64,000 nucleotides of DNA. Origin: Hofstenia miamia. Its lineage: Eukaryota; Xenacoelomorpha; Acoela. Positions 33,033-45,352 of the stretch are shown here, in pieces (positions within the stretch are counted from its first letter, which is position 1; each line of letters opens with the position of its first letter). The notes under the pieces are model-generated. The model saw only the letters and a program-made list of their open reading frames with translations, made no database searches and was not told the origin of the DNA. Location of the stretch: assembly GCA_004352715.1 (NCBI GenBank), contig SCFE01000061.1:64860-128859 (forward strand), given 5' to 3'. Position numbers and translations under genes: made by a program.

Positions 33033-34815
33033 CTAATTTAAATCCTGAGATGTAATTGGATGGTCAGGTTCCAAGTCGACAAGGTTGTCAACACACAAAG
33101 ATTCAGTGGGTGGCTCTTCAATAATGAAACCTTCCCCATCAGTGATGAGCTGCACCTTAGCCTTGCACTGGGATTTGAGATGTTCTTTTTCTCCGCAAGT
33201 GAAACATCTTACGAAGGATAAATCAAATACTTTCTTGGCAACTGCAGGCTTCTGTTGTTCAAAGTTCCTGGTACTGGACACACCTGACAGACTATTTATG
33301 TTGTTATTAATCCTTTGAGAATTCTGGAGCATGTAGACCACACTGATGGCCTTTCTATTGATTTTGTGGAGACTATCTTCAGGGTTGCATTGAACTTCCA
33401 AATGGTTTCAGATTGATGAAGGAAAACCTTGGCAGATATAAGAGAATAGATCATGTTGTGAGTACTCTCTGGAGAGGCTACTTAATTGAAACAAGCATTC
33501 CACCTGAGCAATATAATTACGAATGTCATCATCAAATTTGAAGGACATGTCACATAATAATGTCTTATATTGATGTTTAATGTGTGGTGCTTGATAGTGG
33601 TCTTCAAAGAATCCAATCAGCATCTGGTAGTCAGTTTTAATGTGACGGTCAAGCATCATGTATTGATTATACTCCAATCCACTAAGATATAAAGGGAACT
33701 GTGATACTACTGACTCTTGTGAATTCTTATGTTGTTTCATTATCAGCTTGAACAAGAAGAACCATTCATTGAATGATTGTGACATGGAATCAATTTGCCC
33801 AGTAAATTTGGGAAGAACTGAATGTTTGCTATACATTGGTATCTGTCCATTGGACTTGAGAGGAAGGATAGAATCCCAGTATAACGGCTGATCTTTCATA
33901 CCAGCTTTCCCATGAGGTGGACTAGTATCACTCACATGCTCTTTACACATATGCACTACCACAGTGCTTACTGGATCAGGCAATGACTGTACATACCCTG
34001 TTTGGGGAGTGGCTCCAGTGGTTAAAGTAGAGACCAGCATAATAACAGACTGTGTGAACATAGGTTGACTACTGGAAGGACTAGTGGAACATGGAACAGA
34101 GTTCAGGATGATCTCATTGGATACTCCTGGCAAGGGAGCAGCTGGAGAAGGATGTTTTGCACCCACTAACTGAACCACTCAGCCAATGATCCTCTTGGCT
34201 AAGTCATCCAATGCTTCATTAAGTACAGTATGGGTAACATATTCATCATTTCTATTAGACAACACCTCCTCTGGCCAATGCGAGCTGTTGACAGCACCCT
34301 TCAATTCGTGAATTTGCAATTCCAGTGCAATTGTTGACTCCAGCATTTGTCATTCCATTTGCTGGTATGCCACATGTTGGGTGTTAATTTCAGCCTGGAG
34401 AGACTCCACTTGGCGTTCACTTTCCATCCTCAAGGCTACTTGCTGTGATAAAGCCTCCTTTAAATGATTGATTTCTGCATGATGAACATCAGACTGGGGT
34501 GTTGACTGACTGATAACACTGGCAAAACTATGAGGACAAAGGGGAATTGGAGGAGCATTCTGAGAATTTAAAACACATTGCATATTTCGATGATGTAATG
34601 GACTTATTGCACTTGCATCACTGTACGGGATGGTAGCAGCATTATAATCCATCCTTTGGATAGTCAGAGTGGGAGAAGAAGGTTGAGAAAAATTTAGTAA
34701 TGATCCAACAGTACAAGGGGTAACATCCTGGTAACCAATGCTTGCACAGGGGATGCTCTGAGTTGGAGAAGTCCCAAAAGTAGGAGATTAAGTAACAGTA
34801 CAACTAGAATCCATT
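33033..34815 (-). pseudogene. Gag of E3
   Basis: Minus-strand order: Ser/Thr/Pro-rich N-terminus (from 34815, with an early stop near 34785), coiled coil (34350-34560), TGA before V-V-Q-L-V (34180), capsid-like frame 33408-34178 (256 codons; L-P-K-F-T-G-Q-I-D, F-N-E-W-F-F-L-F, F-P-L-Y-L-S-G). After a frameshift near 33405, the frame 33033-33401 contains the zinc knuckle C-F-T-C-G-E-K-E-H-L-K-S-Q-C (canonical CX2CX4HX4C). No recognisable major homology region. The coiled-coil N-terminus is unusual for gypsy gag. Only three or four breaks make this the best-preserved gag in the window. Confidence 0.88.
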
Positions 34816-35053
34816 ATGAATTAGAAAGCAAAACAATAATTTCCAGAATTGACAGTGGGGAGCACTTCCACACACACAAAGCAAAATGCCACTTAAAGAG
34901 GTAACAGTAACTAACAGACCAAATTGGGGAAAATGAACACAGCAGTATTTGGTAATAAATCCAACATATCAAAGCACTAATAAAGTAAAACAGAACAAGA
35001 ATTTTAACAATTGACATCAGCCAAATAAGACGCACTAATGGCTTCATCACCAT
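34814..35053 (-). CDS. Hydrophobic leader ORF of E3
   Basis: 79 codons just upstream of gag, overlapping its first codon. The N-terminal 36 residues are hydrophobic (L-I-W-L-M-S-I-V-K, then F-x-S-A-L) and correspond to the leader ORF of E2 at 21701-21883. The C-terminal half differs through frameshift. No Cys pattern. It could encode a small membrane peptide. Confidence 0.35.
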   Translation of the reverse strand: MVMKPLVRLIWLMSIVKILVLFYFISALICWIYYQILLCSFSPIWSVSYCYLFKWHFALCVWKCSPLSILEIIVLLSNS

Positions 35054-35221
35054 CCTTCAAGGGTGAGGAAGTTAATGAATACATCAATGGATAACTTTCT
35101 TTGAAGTCTCACAGTGATCAGGGGAAACAACTATCCCAGCTGATACACACCAAAACGGAAAAAACTAACAACCAAACCATCGAAAGAAAACAACAAGAGT
35201 AGCTAGTTATCACGTCAGCAT

Positions 35222-35237
35222 CCTGTCACAGTTGCCA
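35222..35237 (-). promoter_or_regulatory. Primer binding site of E3
   Basis: Minus strand TGGCAACTGTGACAGG, two changes from the L1 site, both C-to-T or G-to-A at former CpG positions. Confidence 0.8.
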
Positions 35238-36170
35238 TGTAGAATCATGGGCTTTTAAGGTAACTTAACTAGAAACTTAATTAACTCTGCAGAAGGTTTA
35301 AATAGTGTTTAAAGTACAGCCATGATTCTGAGAAACAAGGAAACATAGAACTTATAACTTATAGATGTAACATTGGTAATTCATCCAAGTAATAAAACTA
35401 CTTTAGGTAAAATCCAAGATGACCAATTCTTATGGCTTCCAGCTGAAGCAGAGCATCCAGAAGTAAAGTGCTTAACCTATTGACTGTATTGACTGGTGCT
35501 ACCCTATTTGTCTCACTTTTTAATTTCTATCTCACATCAGAAAATACAAACTCTCATTTTCATTGTTATCTCTCAGCTCACTATTAAATAATCTGTAATT
35601 GCCAGATATTCATGCTAGCCAACAGCATGGTATCATCACAGTGTTAGGTTGTATAAGTACATGTACTTGTTGAATTACAAACGAGAATTTTATTATTTCC
35701 CTACACATAACCGTATACGTACCTTAATGGGTCCACAATTCGGACTGGATAATCAACAGACCTCCAGAAGCAACTTGTCGCTCCGTGCTAGTGAAAGCAC
35801 TCCCGAATTGTCGCCGATCTTAAGCAATAGTTTTCATCGAGATTAAATATAAATAAAAAATACAATGGTAAAGACGGCAGTTGAGAGTAGATAAAATCTA
35901 TTAAACGATCACTACATTTCTCTCAGGTTTTATACAAAAGTTTAGTTATTACCTGCCTTTGTTTACAAAATCAGTTGTCTACGTAGCTTAAACATGATCA
36001 ATATATTTTCCCTCGCAAATTCAATTTGTGCAATAATAAGCACCATCAAGGGGACATCAAATTAGTAATAACCACCTGAGATTGAAAATAAATACTGACG
36101 TCATAGTGACGTAGAAATAAAAAGCAATTCAAAAAGACTAAAATCGAAAAAGTCCCTGAGTGACTCTACA
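35238..36170 (-). repeat. LTR-A copy L4 (shared by E3 and E4)
   Basis: 933 bp. The 5' LTR of E3 (primer site on its left) and 3' LTR of E4 (polypurine tract at 36171-36184 on its right). CRE palindrome at 36096-36103. Confidence 0.93.
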
Positions 36171-36184
36171 TGCCCCCCTTGCTC
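36171..36184 (-). promoter_or_regulatory. Polypurine tract of E4
   Basis: Minus strand GAGCAAGGGGGGCA, identical to that of E3. Confidence 0.8.
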
Positions 36185-39100
36185 AAATTAATTTTCGGAC
36201 AATAGTTGAAGGGCTGGCCCAGACACGATGTTTTGAGTGGCCACTATCATCTTTGTAGCTAGATCTCCATCCCAGGTTTGAACCTCAGTGTAATGTGCCT
36301 CTTGGGTGATCTGCATGAGGACCTCTCATTGTGTGACTACTTCATCTTTCAAGTGCAGAAATTTAATGGTTGGCATCCGGTTACTGATGGGACAATTCCT
36401 TCTGAGATTATTCAACCGCCTTGTAAACGTATTGTAAAATCGTTCGTAAAGTCACAGACCCTTTAGAGCAATCATTATCATCATCATCACGTCGGTGTCA
36501 GATGTATGGGCGTCTTCTACACTAATCTCAGTATCTGGATAGAAATGTATAAATACCTGTCTCAGAGACCCCATTGTAGTGGCATGATCAACAAATAGTG
36601 AACAGTATTCTTGAACTTGACTAAGTGTCATCTGTTCTGGGTCAGACACATCAGCTCTTATCATCGTGATGATCTCAATCCTCTTTGTAACATCGTAGTA
36701 TCGAGTGACGGTTTCAACATTGTTCACCCACATCAAGTCACCAGCTGCTTGGAAGAGAATAAGCACATGAGGCTGGAGTGTGGTGATTCTTTCCTGTATC
36801 GCTTGCAGTTGCATATGGACTGGTAATCCACGCGTAAAAATGTCTGTTATGGTGAGTTTGCAGTTGATGAAGACATGTTTGGGATTTCCGCCTGCTATAA
36901 GTTTTTCCCTTACAACTTTGTACTCACCTGTTCTGCTGGCTTTGATCGCTTCCTGTTTGCTGTTTTCAAAGTTAACTCTACCAGATAAGTGGGCAGCAAC
37001 CTTCTTTTTCGGCTTTCTTACTTTCCATTTAGGCTGGATCAAAGGGGTTTCAATGGTAGGTGGCGGGATACACAAAAGATTTGAAGTTTTTATCTTCTTT
37101 TCCATCTCACTGAAACTTGCAGGGGAGGCTAGAGTGGCAGTCCCAATCATTACAGGATAATTGATGCGGACATCCTTGATGGTATCCCAGAACTTTCCTG
37201 GGAGTCCTTTTTGTCACAGGCATTCAATCTGCTGAGTGGAGATTCATACGCAGGAAGTGGTATATTTTACGTCCAGAGCAACGTGTCGCCCCAGGGATTG
37301 CAGAATGACCAACTCCTCCTTGGTGAACATCTCCATGAGGGACCATTTCATCAAAGAGAGGACATTTTATCACGGCTATCAACCAAGACTCTCTGCTGTA
37401 CATTAAGTTCACTAGGGTCATGCTCAACCATTAGAATACGTTCGTCTTCAGTTAAGGACCATTGTGGCGTCGGCTTAGGAGAGATTGTGCTTCCTCCGAA
37501 CTTCTCCAAATTCACTTTTTCGATCAATTCCCAAATGTGGGGAGACATTTGTACCATGGATGATGCCAATAATTCCTCCTCTCAATAAAATTTTTCTGGC
37601 ATCTGCATCACCTGGTTGAAAATGGTGATGGGAATAATCTTACCTTCTTTGTTGACATGCCTGGCTGACTTGATGAATTGGCCATACCCACATTCAGGAT
37701 ACTTCATTTGCTGCATGCTGAACAGAGCTTCGTTCTTACCATGGATGTCGTGCTTGATGAATTGATCAAGGAATGTGTGCGTTGAGCCAGGCAATCACTC
37801 TACGAATTGTCTAGTGCTCAGGGGAGCATTGTCTGAATGAAAGATAGCAAACTTAGTTTTGGCTGTTGCGCCCCACATATATTTTTTAACTGTGTTGGAA
37901 AAAATATTTATGTCTGAGGGACAAATTCCAAGTTGATTGCTGGTTAACATGATCGACATCTTGCCTGTAACACTACTCGCCCCCACCAGTTGGGCATAAT
38001 ATTTTTCAAAATTGTCCATAGGCCTTTTCGTTTTGCCAGGAGAGGAGGGAGGACTGCATTTGTAAAGCAGCCAATTCTTTACTTTCCATGACAGTGGACA
38101 AACAGCTAACTCGTGAATCATTGTCTTTGTGAGGTTCGACCTTTTTTCGTGTGACATAGGTATTTGTAAGTGTGGTTCTTTCATTAGGTATATTGCGAGA
38201 ATCCAAATGGCTCCTTTGGCTTCTTATCTTGTGTGTTGTAGGAGACTTTGATGTCTCAAAGAGTTCTTTCCACTGATGAGTGGTAATTTTGTGAGGGGCT
38301 CAATATATCAAGTCGGGGCCAATTGGACTTGGGGTTGAAGTCTGCTTTCAGATCAGACCAAATGGTTTGAATCTCGCCTAACAGTGTGCTGCTTTGAGCG
38401 AAAGCAAAGCTTACTCTCATGTCAGTTACTGTAACTAGCAACAGAGTGTTGGGGTCTGTAACTTCCAGGGTTTGCAATTAGGGCATAACATCAATGATCA
38501 ATTTCTGGTCAACTGCTAGATGGTGGGATGGTACCCACTGACACAAAAGTAGATCTGTATATATGAGCCTAGTGATGGGGAGGTGGCTCATTGAGTGCGA
38601 TGATATAGGAGTGTAATCTTCTTTTGATAATATAAGAAAATTTTCCATGCGAAAATGTAAGTTCTTGATTGGTTCGGGTACTGTAGTCTCACACTCACCA
38701 CAGACTATCATTATAAGGCGTATGCCCTCGACTTTAGCGATGCAATCTCAATCTGCTCCATTATATCCTCCGTCTGTATCTCAGTTATTCATAGAAAATA
38801 AATGAACAAAAGATTTTGGAAATCAATATTGACGCACTCAAAGCTGTTGATTGTTTTACCACTATTTAAAAACTGGCACAAGTTATAAATATTAAAGTCA
38901 TCATCAAAGAAGGTGTGAACAGTGCTATGCCAATATAGACGACTCAGGCTTTCCATCATTCTGGAGTCGTAGCCAATGATGGTATTTATTTTCAGGCAAT
39001 GGGAAGCATCTATGACAAATGGAATGATGTCTATAGAGTAATTCATTTCCCATCCGTTGTATATGCGCCAAAGCTGATCTTTCATTTCATCAGATATATT

Positions 39101-39582
39101 GTCATGGATGATGGCTGTAGCTTTCCTTGTGGCAATGTAATACGGGTGAAGGGTCTCATCACCAACTCTGGAGATTTTTCTTCTTTCTTCAGTCTTCTGA
39201 GATCTCACAGTAGAAGTGGCGGTGGAAGAGGTCAAGGGGGCTATCAAGGCACTCTTGTGGGGGGTATTTACAAGTTGCAAAGCGCTAAAAGGTATTCTAT
39301 TCTAGAATTAAAAGTTTTTAATGAAGGTGCGCCCAGCTCCTCTTACGCATGTGGGGAAACGTGTCTCTCCACATAGGGGCGAGATGTGGAGGGCGTCGTA
39401 GGAAATGCTGTCTGCTCTCTGAGTCGTGGAGCAACATGTCGCTCACATGGAATCAGACTCTCCTCAGCACCATCCTGACGTCCTCTTTTCCTTGCGCGTG
39501 CCTCAGCAAGCAGAGATACGTGTCTCTCACGCCCAGATGAGGCATCTCGGCCAGGTCTGCTACCTTCCATCCTCCTTCTCAC
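36185..39582 (-). pseudogene. ORF3 of E4: large unassigned 3' protein
   Basis: Second near-complete ORF3. The piece 36452-37150 (232 codons) is the longest uninterrupted ORF3 stretch in the window. It carries K-W-K-V-R-K-P-K-K-K (basic, possible nuclear signal or RNA-binding patch), I-A-G-G-N-P, L-Q-P-H-V-L-I-L-F-Q-A-A-G-D-L-M-W and R-I-E-I-I-T. Other frames: 37351-37569, 37582-37794, 37795-38184, 38256-38477, 38478-38711, 38789-39280 and the basic N-terminus 39343-39582 with three E-R-H-V-x repeats. About 120 bp near 38215 are missing relative to E3. Stops such as TGA at the W positions suggest C-to-T decay. Function unknown; see E3. Confidence 0.75.
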
Positions 39583-39895
39583 TCGGTGGCAGACTGGTGG
39601 AGCTGGTGACTCTCATTTGCGATTTTATTTGTTCATTCCTAAATGGAGTTATAAGATTTAAATCCCAAATGCTGGGATCATAAGTGTGAGTAGTTCTCGC
39701 CCTTCTTTGGGGGAGTGTACGTGGTTCTAAATTGTCAGAAGTAATATTATCATAATTGTACTCAGTGTCTGAAAATTCGTCTTCTGAAAAACTAGTTAAA
39801 TTATTGTATTTTTCATATACATCAACACCATTATCTACTAACGTGAATTCGTTATTATTATCTATTATCACATGCTCTATATCTTTTATAGCTCA
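39560..39895 (-). pseudogene. Acidic open frame between integrase and ORF3 in E4
   Basis: 103 codons from an ATG at 39871, in frame with the integrase tail across a TGA at about 39895. Acidic (E-D-E-F-S-D-T-E-Y), then R-R-A-R-T-T-H. It overlaps the start of the basic ORF3 N-terminal frame by about 20 bp in another phase. Same arrangement as E3 and E2. Confidence 0.55.
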
Positions 39896-40960
39896 TTTGA
39901 GCCTTTGAAAATATACCGTTTTACCGTTGTTTAAAGTATAGGTGTTATGGTCAAGCACTTTTTCTATCATAAAAGGGCCTTGCCAATCATTTGCAAGTTT
40001 ACGTACTTGATTGCTATCTGTGGTAATGTGGGGCAGATAAGCAAAAACTCTATCGCCACATTTATGCGGCCTCGTTGTATATCTTCTTATTAAAGGTTTT
40101 CTTTTGTCATATACTGGACTGATTCGTGTTATGACAAATTGTCAAGTGAATTTGTTGCATATCATTAATTAGTCTATTCACATAACTTTCCATGCTGTTG
40201 TCAGCATATTTTGGGAACATCATTGCCAAGGACGTGGTGGCCTCACGACCAAACATGGCTTTGAAGGGGCTCACGCCGGTGGTTGTATGAACTGATGTGT
40301 TGTAAAAGTACTCAACACATTCTATAATTCGCCTCCATTGCTTTCCTACAGCTCGGGACAATGCTACCCAAATCAATTTTATAAGGGTTTGGTTTAATCA
40401 TTCCACCAATCCATTCGCTTGGTGGTGGTCAACTCGTGGACCACTTCCAGTTCCTTCATTAAAGCGCATAAAAGATTACTTTCGAACTGAGGACCTCTAT
40501 CAGAAACTAGTTTTCACATGGTTCCATATTTCAAGATCCATTCTTTAATTATTTTTTCAGCAACTTTTTCTGCTGTTGTGCTATTTAAAGGAATTATGCG
40601 AGCGAATTTGGTAAAGTGGTCTACCATCACGAGTAGATACTGAAAACCCTCATCGTCTTTTGATAATTGTTCGAGATTGACATGCACTAACTCGTTAGGG
40701 CTCTCTGCAGACCGTGATTCCAGTTCAGCTCTTTGTTGAGGAAAATGATTAATGTTGTTGAGTAAGCACTTTTCGCATTTATCAATGACATCCGTTACAG
40801 TAGCTCATATTCCAGTGGTGACGTATTGGGAGTTGAAAGTTTTCTCAGTCTGGAGGATGCCCAGGTGACCTCTCTCATGGACTCTATGTACGAGGTCCCT
40901 CTTAAAATACTCAGGAATAGCAAGTCGATTGTTGTGCTTACTCTTAGCATACAATAAACC
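39896..40960 (-). pseudogene. Integrase of E4
   Basis: Zinc domain H-E-R-G-H-L-G (about 40870) and C-E-K-C (about 40770). The core has H-V-N-L in place of H-(I)-D-L (first catalytic Asp lost, about 40685), S-D-R-G-P-Q-F (about 40490), and a small deletion around T-T-A-Y-H-H-Q removing part of the third catalytic block (about 40420). C-terminal part 40107-40376 (S-P-F-K-A-M-F-G-R-E-A), then a frameshift and the tail with G-P-F-M-I-E-K-V-L-D-H-N-T-Y. Stops at the W-to-TGA position near 40520. Inactive. Confidence 0.85.
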
Positions 40961-43476
40961 ATTATCATTTAAGTGCCAGTTGTAATGGTTGAAATACTGA
41001 TTTACTTCCAGAGACGTGGGGAAGTACGGATCCTTCATCCTTTTCATTATTTGGTCCAATATCCAGTCGCAGTGTTGATAGCGAACTATTTCTTCCTCAG
41101 AAATCTCCTCTCTCACAAGGATGGCAAGGATGGGTTTTCCATTTCTATCTGCATTAATCTCGGGTATCAATTGATACTCAGTATGGGGGATAAAGGAGAA
41201 AGGAACCTTCTCCCCATTTGGTTTCTTGAGATCTCTCTCGTAACTCGGCAATGCAGTCCAATACTCAGCGTTCAGATGGAGCCTGCCTGGACGATGTCTA
41301 ATTGTGAATGAAATGCCATTTAAGTACTCTATCCAGTGGCCAACTATGTTCGATTTGTTGCCACTAAATTTTTTCAGCCAGGCAAGAGCACTGTTGTCTG
41401 TTCTCACAATGAACTTACGGCCTAGTATGAAATAGCGAAATTTCTTCAGTGATTCGACTAAAGCAAGCATCTCACACTTAGTCGCGCCATAATTTCTCTA
41501 TGAAGCCCTAAGTTTTCAACTAAAATACTGAACAGGACTCTTGACTCCGTTGATATCTTGGCTCAATATCCCACTAATAGCAACAGTACTTGTGTCACAG
41601 TCAACTATAAAATCCTTAGTGTAGTCAGGAGTATTCAAGAATGGTATCTTTTTGAGCTCAGTCTTGATGCCTTCCAGAGCTTCTTGCTCCCGCCACGTCC
41701 ACTTGAAATCTACAGACTTTTTTAATAGATTCGAAATAGTTTTTGTCTTCTTGGCGAGGTGAGGTCTGGGAGAAACATTCCATAGTAATTAAGGAAGCCC
41801 ATCAATCTCTGTATGTCTCAGTGGCTTTGTGGCATTTCAATCTTTTCCAAGAAATCTTTAGCATTGTTCTTTATAGAGATCTTTCCTGGCTCAACAACTT
41901 GGCCAAGAAAAATTACCTTTGTCTGGGCTAATGAGCACTTTGTTCCGTTGACTTTCAATCCTGCCCTCTGTAATAGATCTAATGTATGACCAAGTTTAGT
42001 TAGATGTTCCTCAAAAGTATTGCTAGCAACCAAGATATCATCTATGTAAGCTGATATGCCTGGTTTGAGAAGGTTAGCACCATCTTTGAGCACCTTGGTT
42101 ACATAGCGCTGGAAGGTAGCTGGCGCATTACATAGACTGAAGGCCATATACTTCCACTCATACAGACCATAAGGGGTGATGAAGGCTGTTTTAGGGATGT
42201 CGGAAGAGCGCATCAGTACCTGCCAGTACGCTTTACACAAATCGAGGCAGGAAAAGAATTTATATTTGCTGGCGTTGTATAGGAGGTCTTTGATCCTCAG
42301 TAATGGATACACATCCTTAATTGTTATGTCATTAAGTTTTCTGAAGTCAATGCACAGCCAATACTTCTCACCTTGTTGAATGAACATGGTAGGAGCAGCA
42401 CAGGGGCTTTTGCTTCCCTGTATGATGCCACTTTCAATTAAATCACTGAGGATCTTTTTGTACTCTGGTTTTAAATTTTCGGGAACATGGCGCACTGGTA
42501 GTTTGATTGGTCTATCGTTCTTTAATTCAATCACGTGTTCTTTGCCTACCGCCTGGCTGACACTAATTGTCCCATAATTAAACACGTCATGTTTACTCTG
42601 AAGTAAAGAGACTAACGATTTTCTTTCTCTCTGGTTAAGATGAGGATGGGAGTTATCGGTAACTGTCAGTACCTTAATTGGACTTATGGGTTCTCCCAGA
42701 TCATGAACTGTGGTACATATTGGTAAACAGGTGACAGGGATGTTTTCAACTTTGACTGGCACTCCTACTAACTGCAATTGAGAAACTCCAATCTTGACGG
42801 GAGAATTTGCTCCATTTAGAACAGTAACATGTGTTTTTCCTTTTGTCACTCTGCATAAGTCTGGTGAAAAAGAGATTCCACGCACATACTTGCCTCTCTG
42901 TCCTGAAATCATCACGTCCCCATTAATGCCATCTTCAGAGGATACGGCGACTTGAGTCCAATGCTTGGGTTCGATTGATAGGGGTTCTTCCAAATTAAAG
43001 ATGACTTCTCTCTCAGGAATAGTAGCCAGTTGAGTAGCTCCCTGGTCTTTGATAGTGATTGTGTTATTTTTGAAATCAATTACACACGAGTTTCTTTCCA
43101 GGAAATCATTTCCCAGGATGAGATCATACAGGAGGCGATGATTTGATGTGTTGATTACCAGAAGATCCACTTCAAATGGCTCAGCATGAATTTTTATGGA
43201 AGCATCCCGTAGTTTCCCTTTAAGAGAAAGAGGGTTTCCTGAGGCGTCAATGAGTTTCACACTGGAGGGATCCAAAGAGGCTTGATTTAAACATAACTCC
43301 CTACAGCACTCATCACTGATTATAGAAGCTGCAGCTCCAGTATCCACAGTGGCATTAAAAATATTGCCATTCATCTCGACGGGTATTAGATTCTTCCTTG
43401 GTTCAAAGTTCTTTGTACTGGACACACCTGACAGACTAGTTATATCATTGTTAATTCTTTGAGAATTCTGGAGCAT
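40961..43476 (-). pseudogene. Protease, RT and RNase H of E4
   Basis: The frame 41818-43476 (552 codons) holds protease (V-D-T-G-A-A-A-S-I-I intact, about 43345) and a full RT. Motif A is F-S-C-L-D-L-C-K-A-Y-W-Q (about 42265) and motif C is A-Y-I-D-D-I-L-V-A (about 42045). This is the only RT in the window keeping both catalytic blocks. A stop near 41818 and a small insertion near 41760 break the connection. RNase H follows with C-D-T-S (about 41590) and D-N-S-A-L-A-W-L in 40805-41470, which reads into the integrase zinc domain. The start is fused to rearranged gag sequence. Confidence 0.88.
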
Positions 43477-44934
43477 GTAAACTACACTGATGACCTTTCT
43501 GATGATTTTGTGGTTCTAAATCGACAAGGTTGTCAACACACAAAGACTTGTTGGGCTCCTCAATAATGAAGCCTTCTCCATCTGCGATGAGCTGCACCTT
43601 AGCTTTACATTGAGACTTAAGATGTCCCTTTTCCACACATGTGAAACATCCTACCTAGGATAATTCCGAATGTCATCACCAAATTTGAGGGACATGTTGC
43701 ATAATAACGTCTTATATTGATGTTTAATGTGTGGTGCTCAGTAATGATCCTCAAAGAACCCAATCAGCAGCTGGTAGTCAGTTTTAATGTTACGGTTGAG
43801 CATCATGTATTGATTATATGCCAATCTGCTAAGATATATGGGAAACTGCGAGACTGCTGACTCTTGTGAATTTTTATGTTGTTTCATTGTTAACTCGAAC
43901 AGATATAAGAAAATAGATAATGTCGTGAATATTCTCTGGAAAGACTACTTAATCAAAACAAGCGTTTGACCTGGGTGATATAATTCCGAATGTCGTCACC
44001 AAATTTGAGAGGCAGGATAGATTCTCAATATTTCGGCTGATCTTTAATGTGTGGCTTGAGGTAATAATCTTCAAGGAACCAGATTAGCAACAGTCCATGT
44101 TCATTAAATGCAGGCACCACCACAGTGCTTACAGGATCATGCAATGACTGTATGTACCCTGTTTGAGGGGTGGCTCTGGTGGTTAAAGTAGATATTTGTG
44201 TAATAGCAGACTGGGTGAACGTAGGTTGACTACTGGAAGGACTGGTGCAATTTGCCCAGTAAATTAGGGATGATCTCATGAGACCCTCCAAACAGAGGAG
44301 CAGCCAGAGGGGGATGGCTTGCACCCACTAACTGAACCACTCGACCAATGATCCTCTCAGCTAATTCATCCAATGCTTCATTAAGTGCAGCATGGGTAAC
44401 ATATTCATCATTTCTCTGAGACAATGCCTCCAGTTGGCAATGCAAGCTGTTGACAGCACCCTTCAATTCATGAATTTGCAATTCCAGGGCAATTGTTGAC
44501 TCCAGCATTTGTCGTTCCATTCACTGGTAGGCCACGTGTTGGGTGTTGATTTCGGCCTGAAGAGACTCCACTTGACATTCACTTTCCATCCTCATTGCTA
44601 CCTGTTGTGATAACGCCTCTTTCAAATGATTGATTTCTGCGAGGTGCACATCAAGCTGGGGTGTTGACTGATCATTACAACTAACATAACTGCGAGGATG
44701 CATATTTTGATGATATGATGGGCTCATTGCACTTGCATCACTGTACAGGATGGTAGCGGCATTTTGATCCATCCTTTGTGTGATCGGAGTGGGAGAAGAA
44801 GGTTGGGAAAAATTAAGTAATGATCCAACAGTACAAGAAGTAGCGTCCTGGTTACCAATGCTTGCACAGGGGATGCTCCGAATTGGAGAAGTCCCAAAAG
44901 TAGGAGAGTAAGTAACAGTATGACTAGAATCCAT
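43477..44934 (-). pseudogene. Scrambled gag of E4
   Basis: The N-terminus (44521-44934) and coiled coil (44230-44520) are in order, and the codon before V-V-Q-L-V is CGA, not TGA. The remainder is a patchwork. A block around 44000-44100 repeats parts of the capsid region, and another capsid block lies at 43680-43920. The zinc knuckle (C-F-T-C-x-E-K-G-H-L-K-S-Q-C, about 43600-43650) comes before the I-S-V-V-Y-M-L-Q block, which should precede it. The latter is fused straight to protease (F-E-P-R-K to N-L-I-P-V). Several deletions and an order change make it non-functional. Confidence 0.75.
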
Positions 44935-45336
44935 TATAACTTAGAGAGCAAAACAATAATTTCCAAAACTGACAGTGGGGAGCACTTCCACACACAAAAG
45001 CAAAATGCTACTTAAAGAGGTAACAATAACTAACAGACCAAATTGGGGAAAACAAACATGGCGGTATTTGGTAATAAATCCAATGTATTAAAGCACTCGT
45101 AAAAGGAAAACAAACAAGAAATTTAACAATTGACATCAGCCAAATAAGACGCACTAAGGGCTTCGTTGCTATCCTTCAAGGGTGAGGAAGTCAATGAATA
45201 CATTGATAGGTGGACTTACTATGAAGTCTTACAGTGATCAGGGGAAACAACTATCCCAGCTGATACGCAACAAAACGAAAACCAACTAACAGCCAAACCA
45301 GTGAAAGAAAACAACAAGATTAAACAGTTATCACGT
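44935..45336 (-). other. 5' leader of E4
   Basis: Aligns with the leaders of E2 (21526-21940) and E3 (34816-35221). The hydrophobic leader ORF lacks its ATG here (GATGAAG changed to AACGAAG near 45160). Confidence 0.6.
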
Positions 45337-45352
45337 CCTGTCACGGTCGTCA
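45337..45352 (-). promoter_or_regulatory. Primer binding site of E4
   Basis: Minus strand TGACGACCGTGACAGG, one change from the L1 site. Confidence 0.85.
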
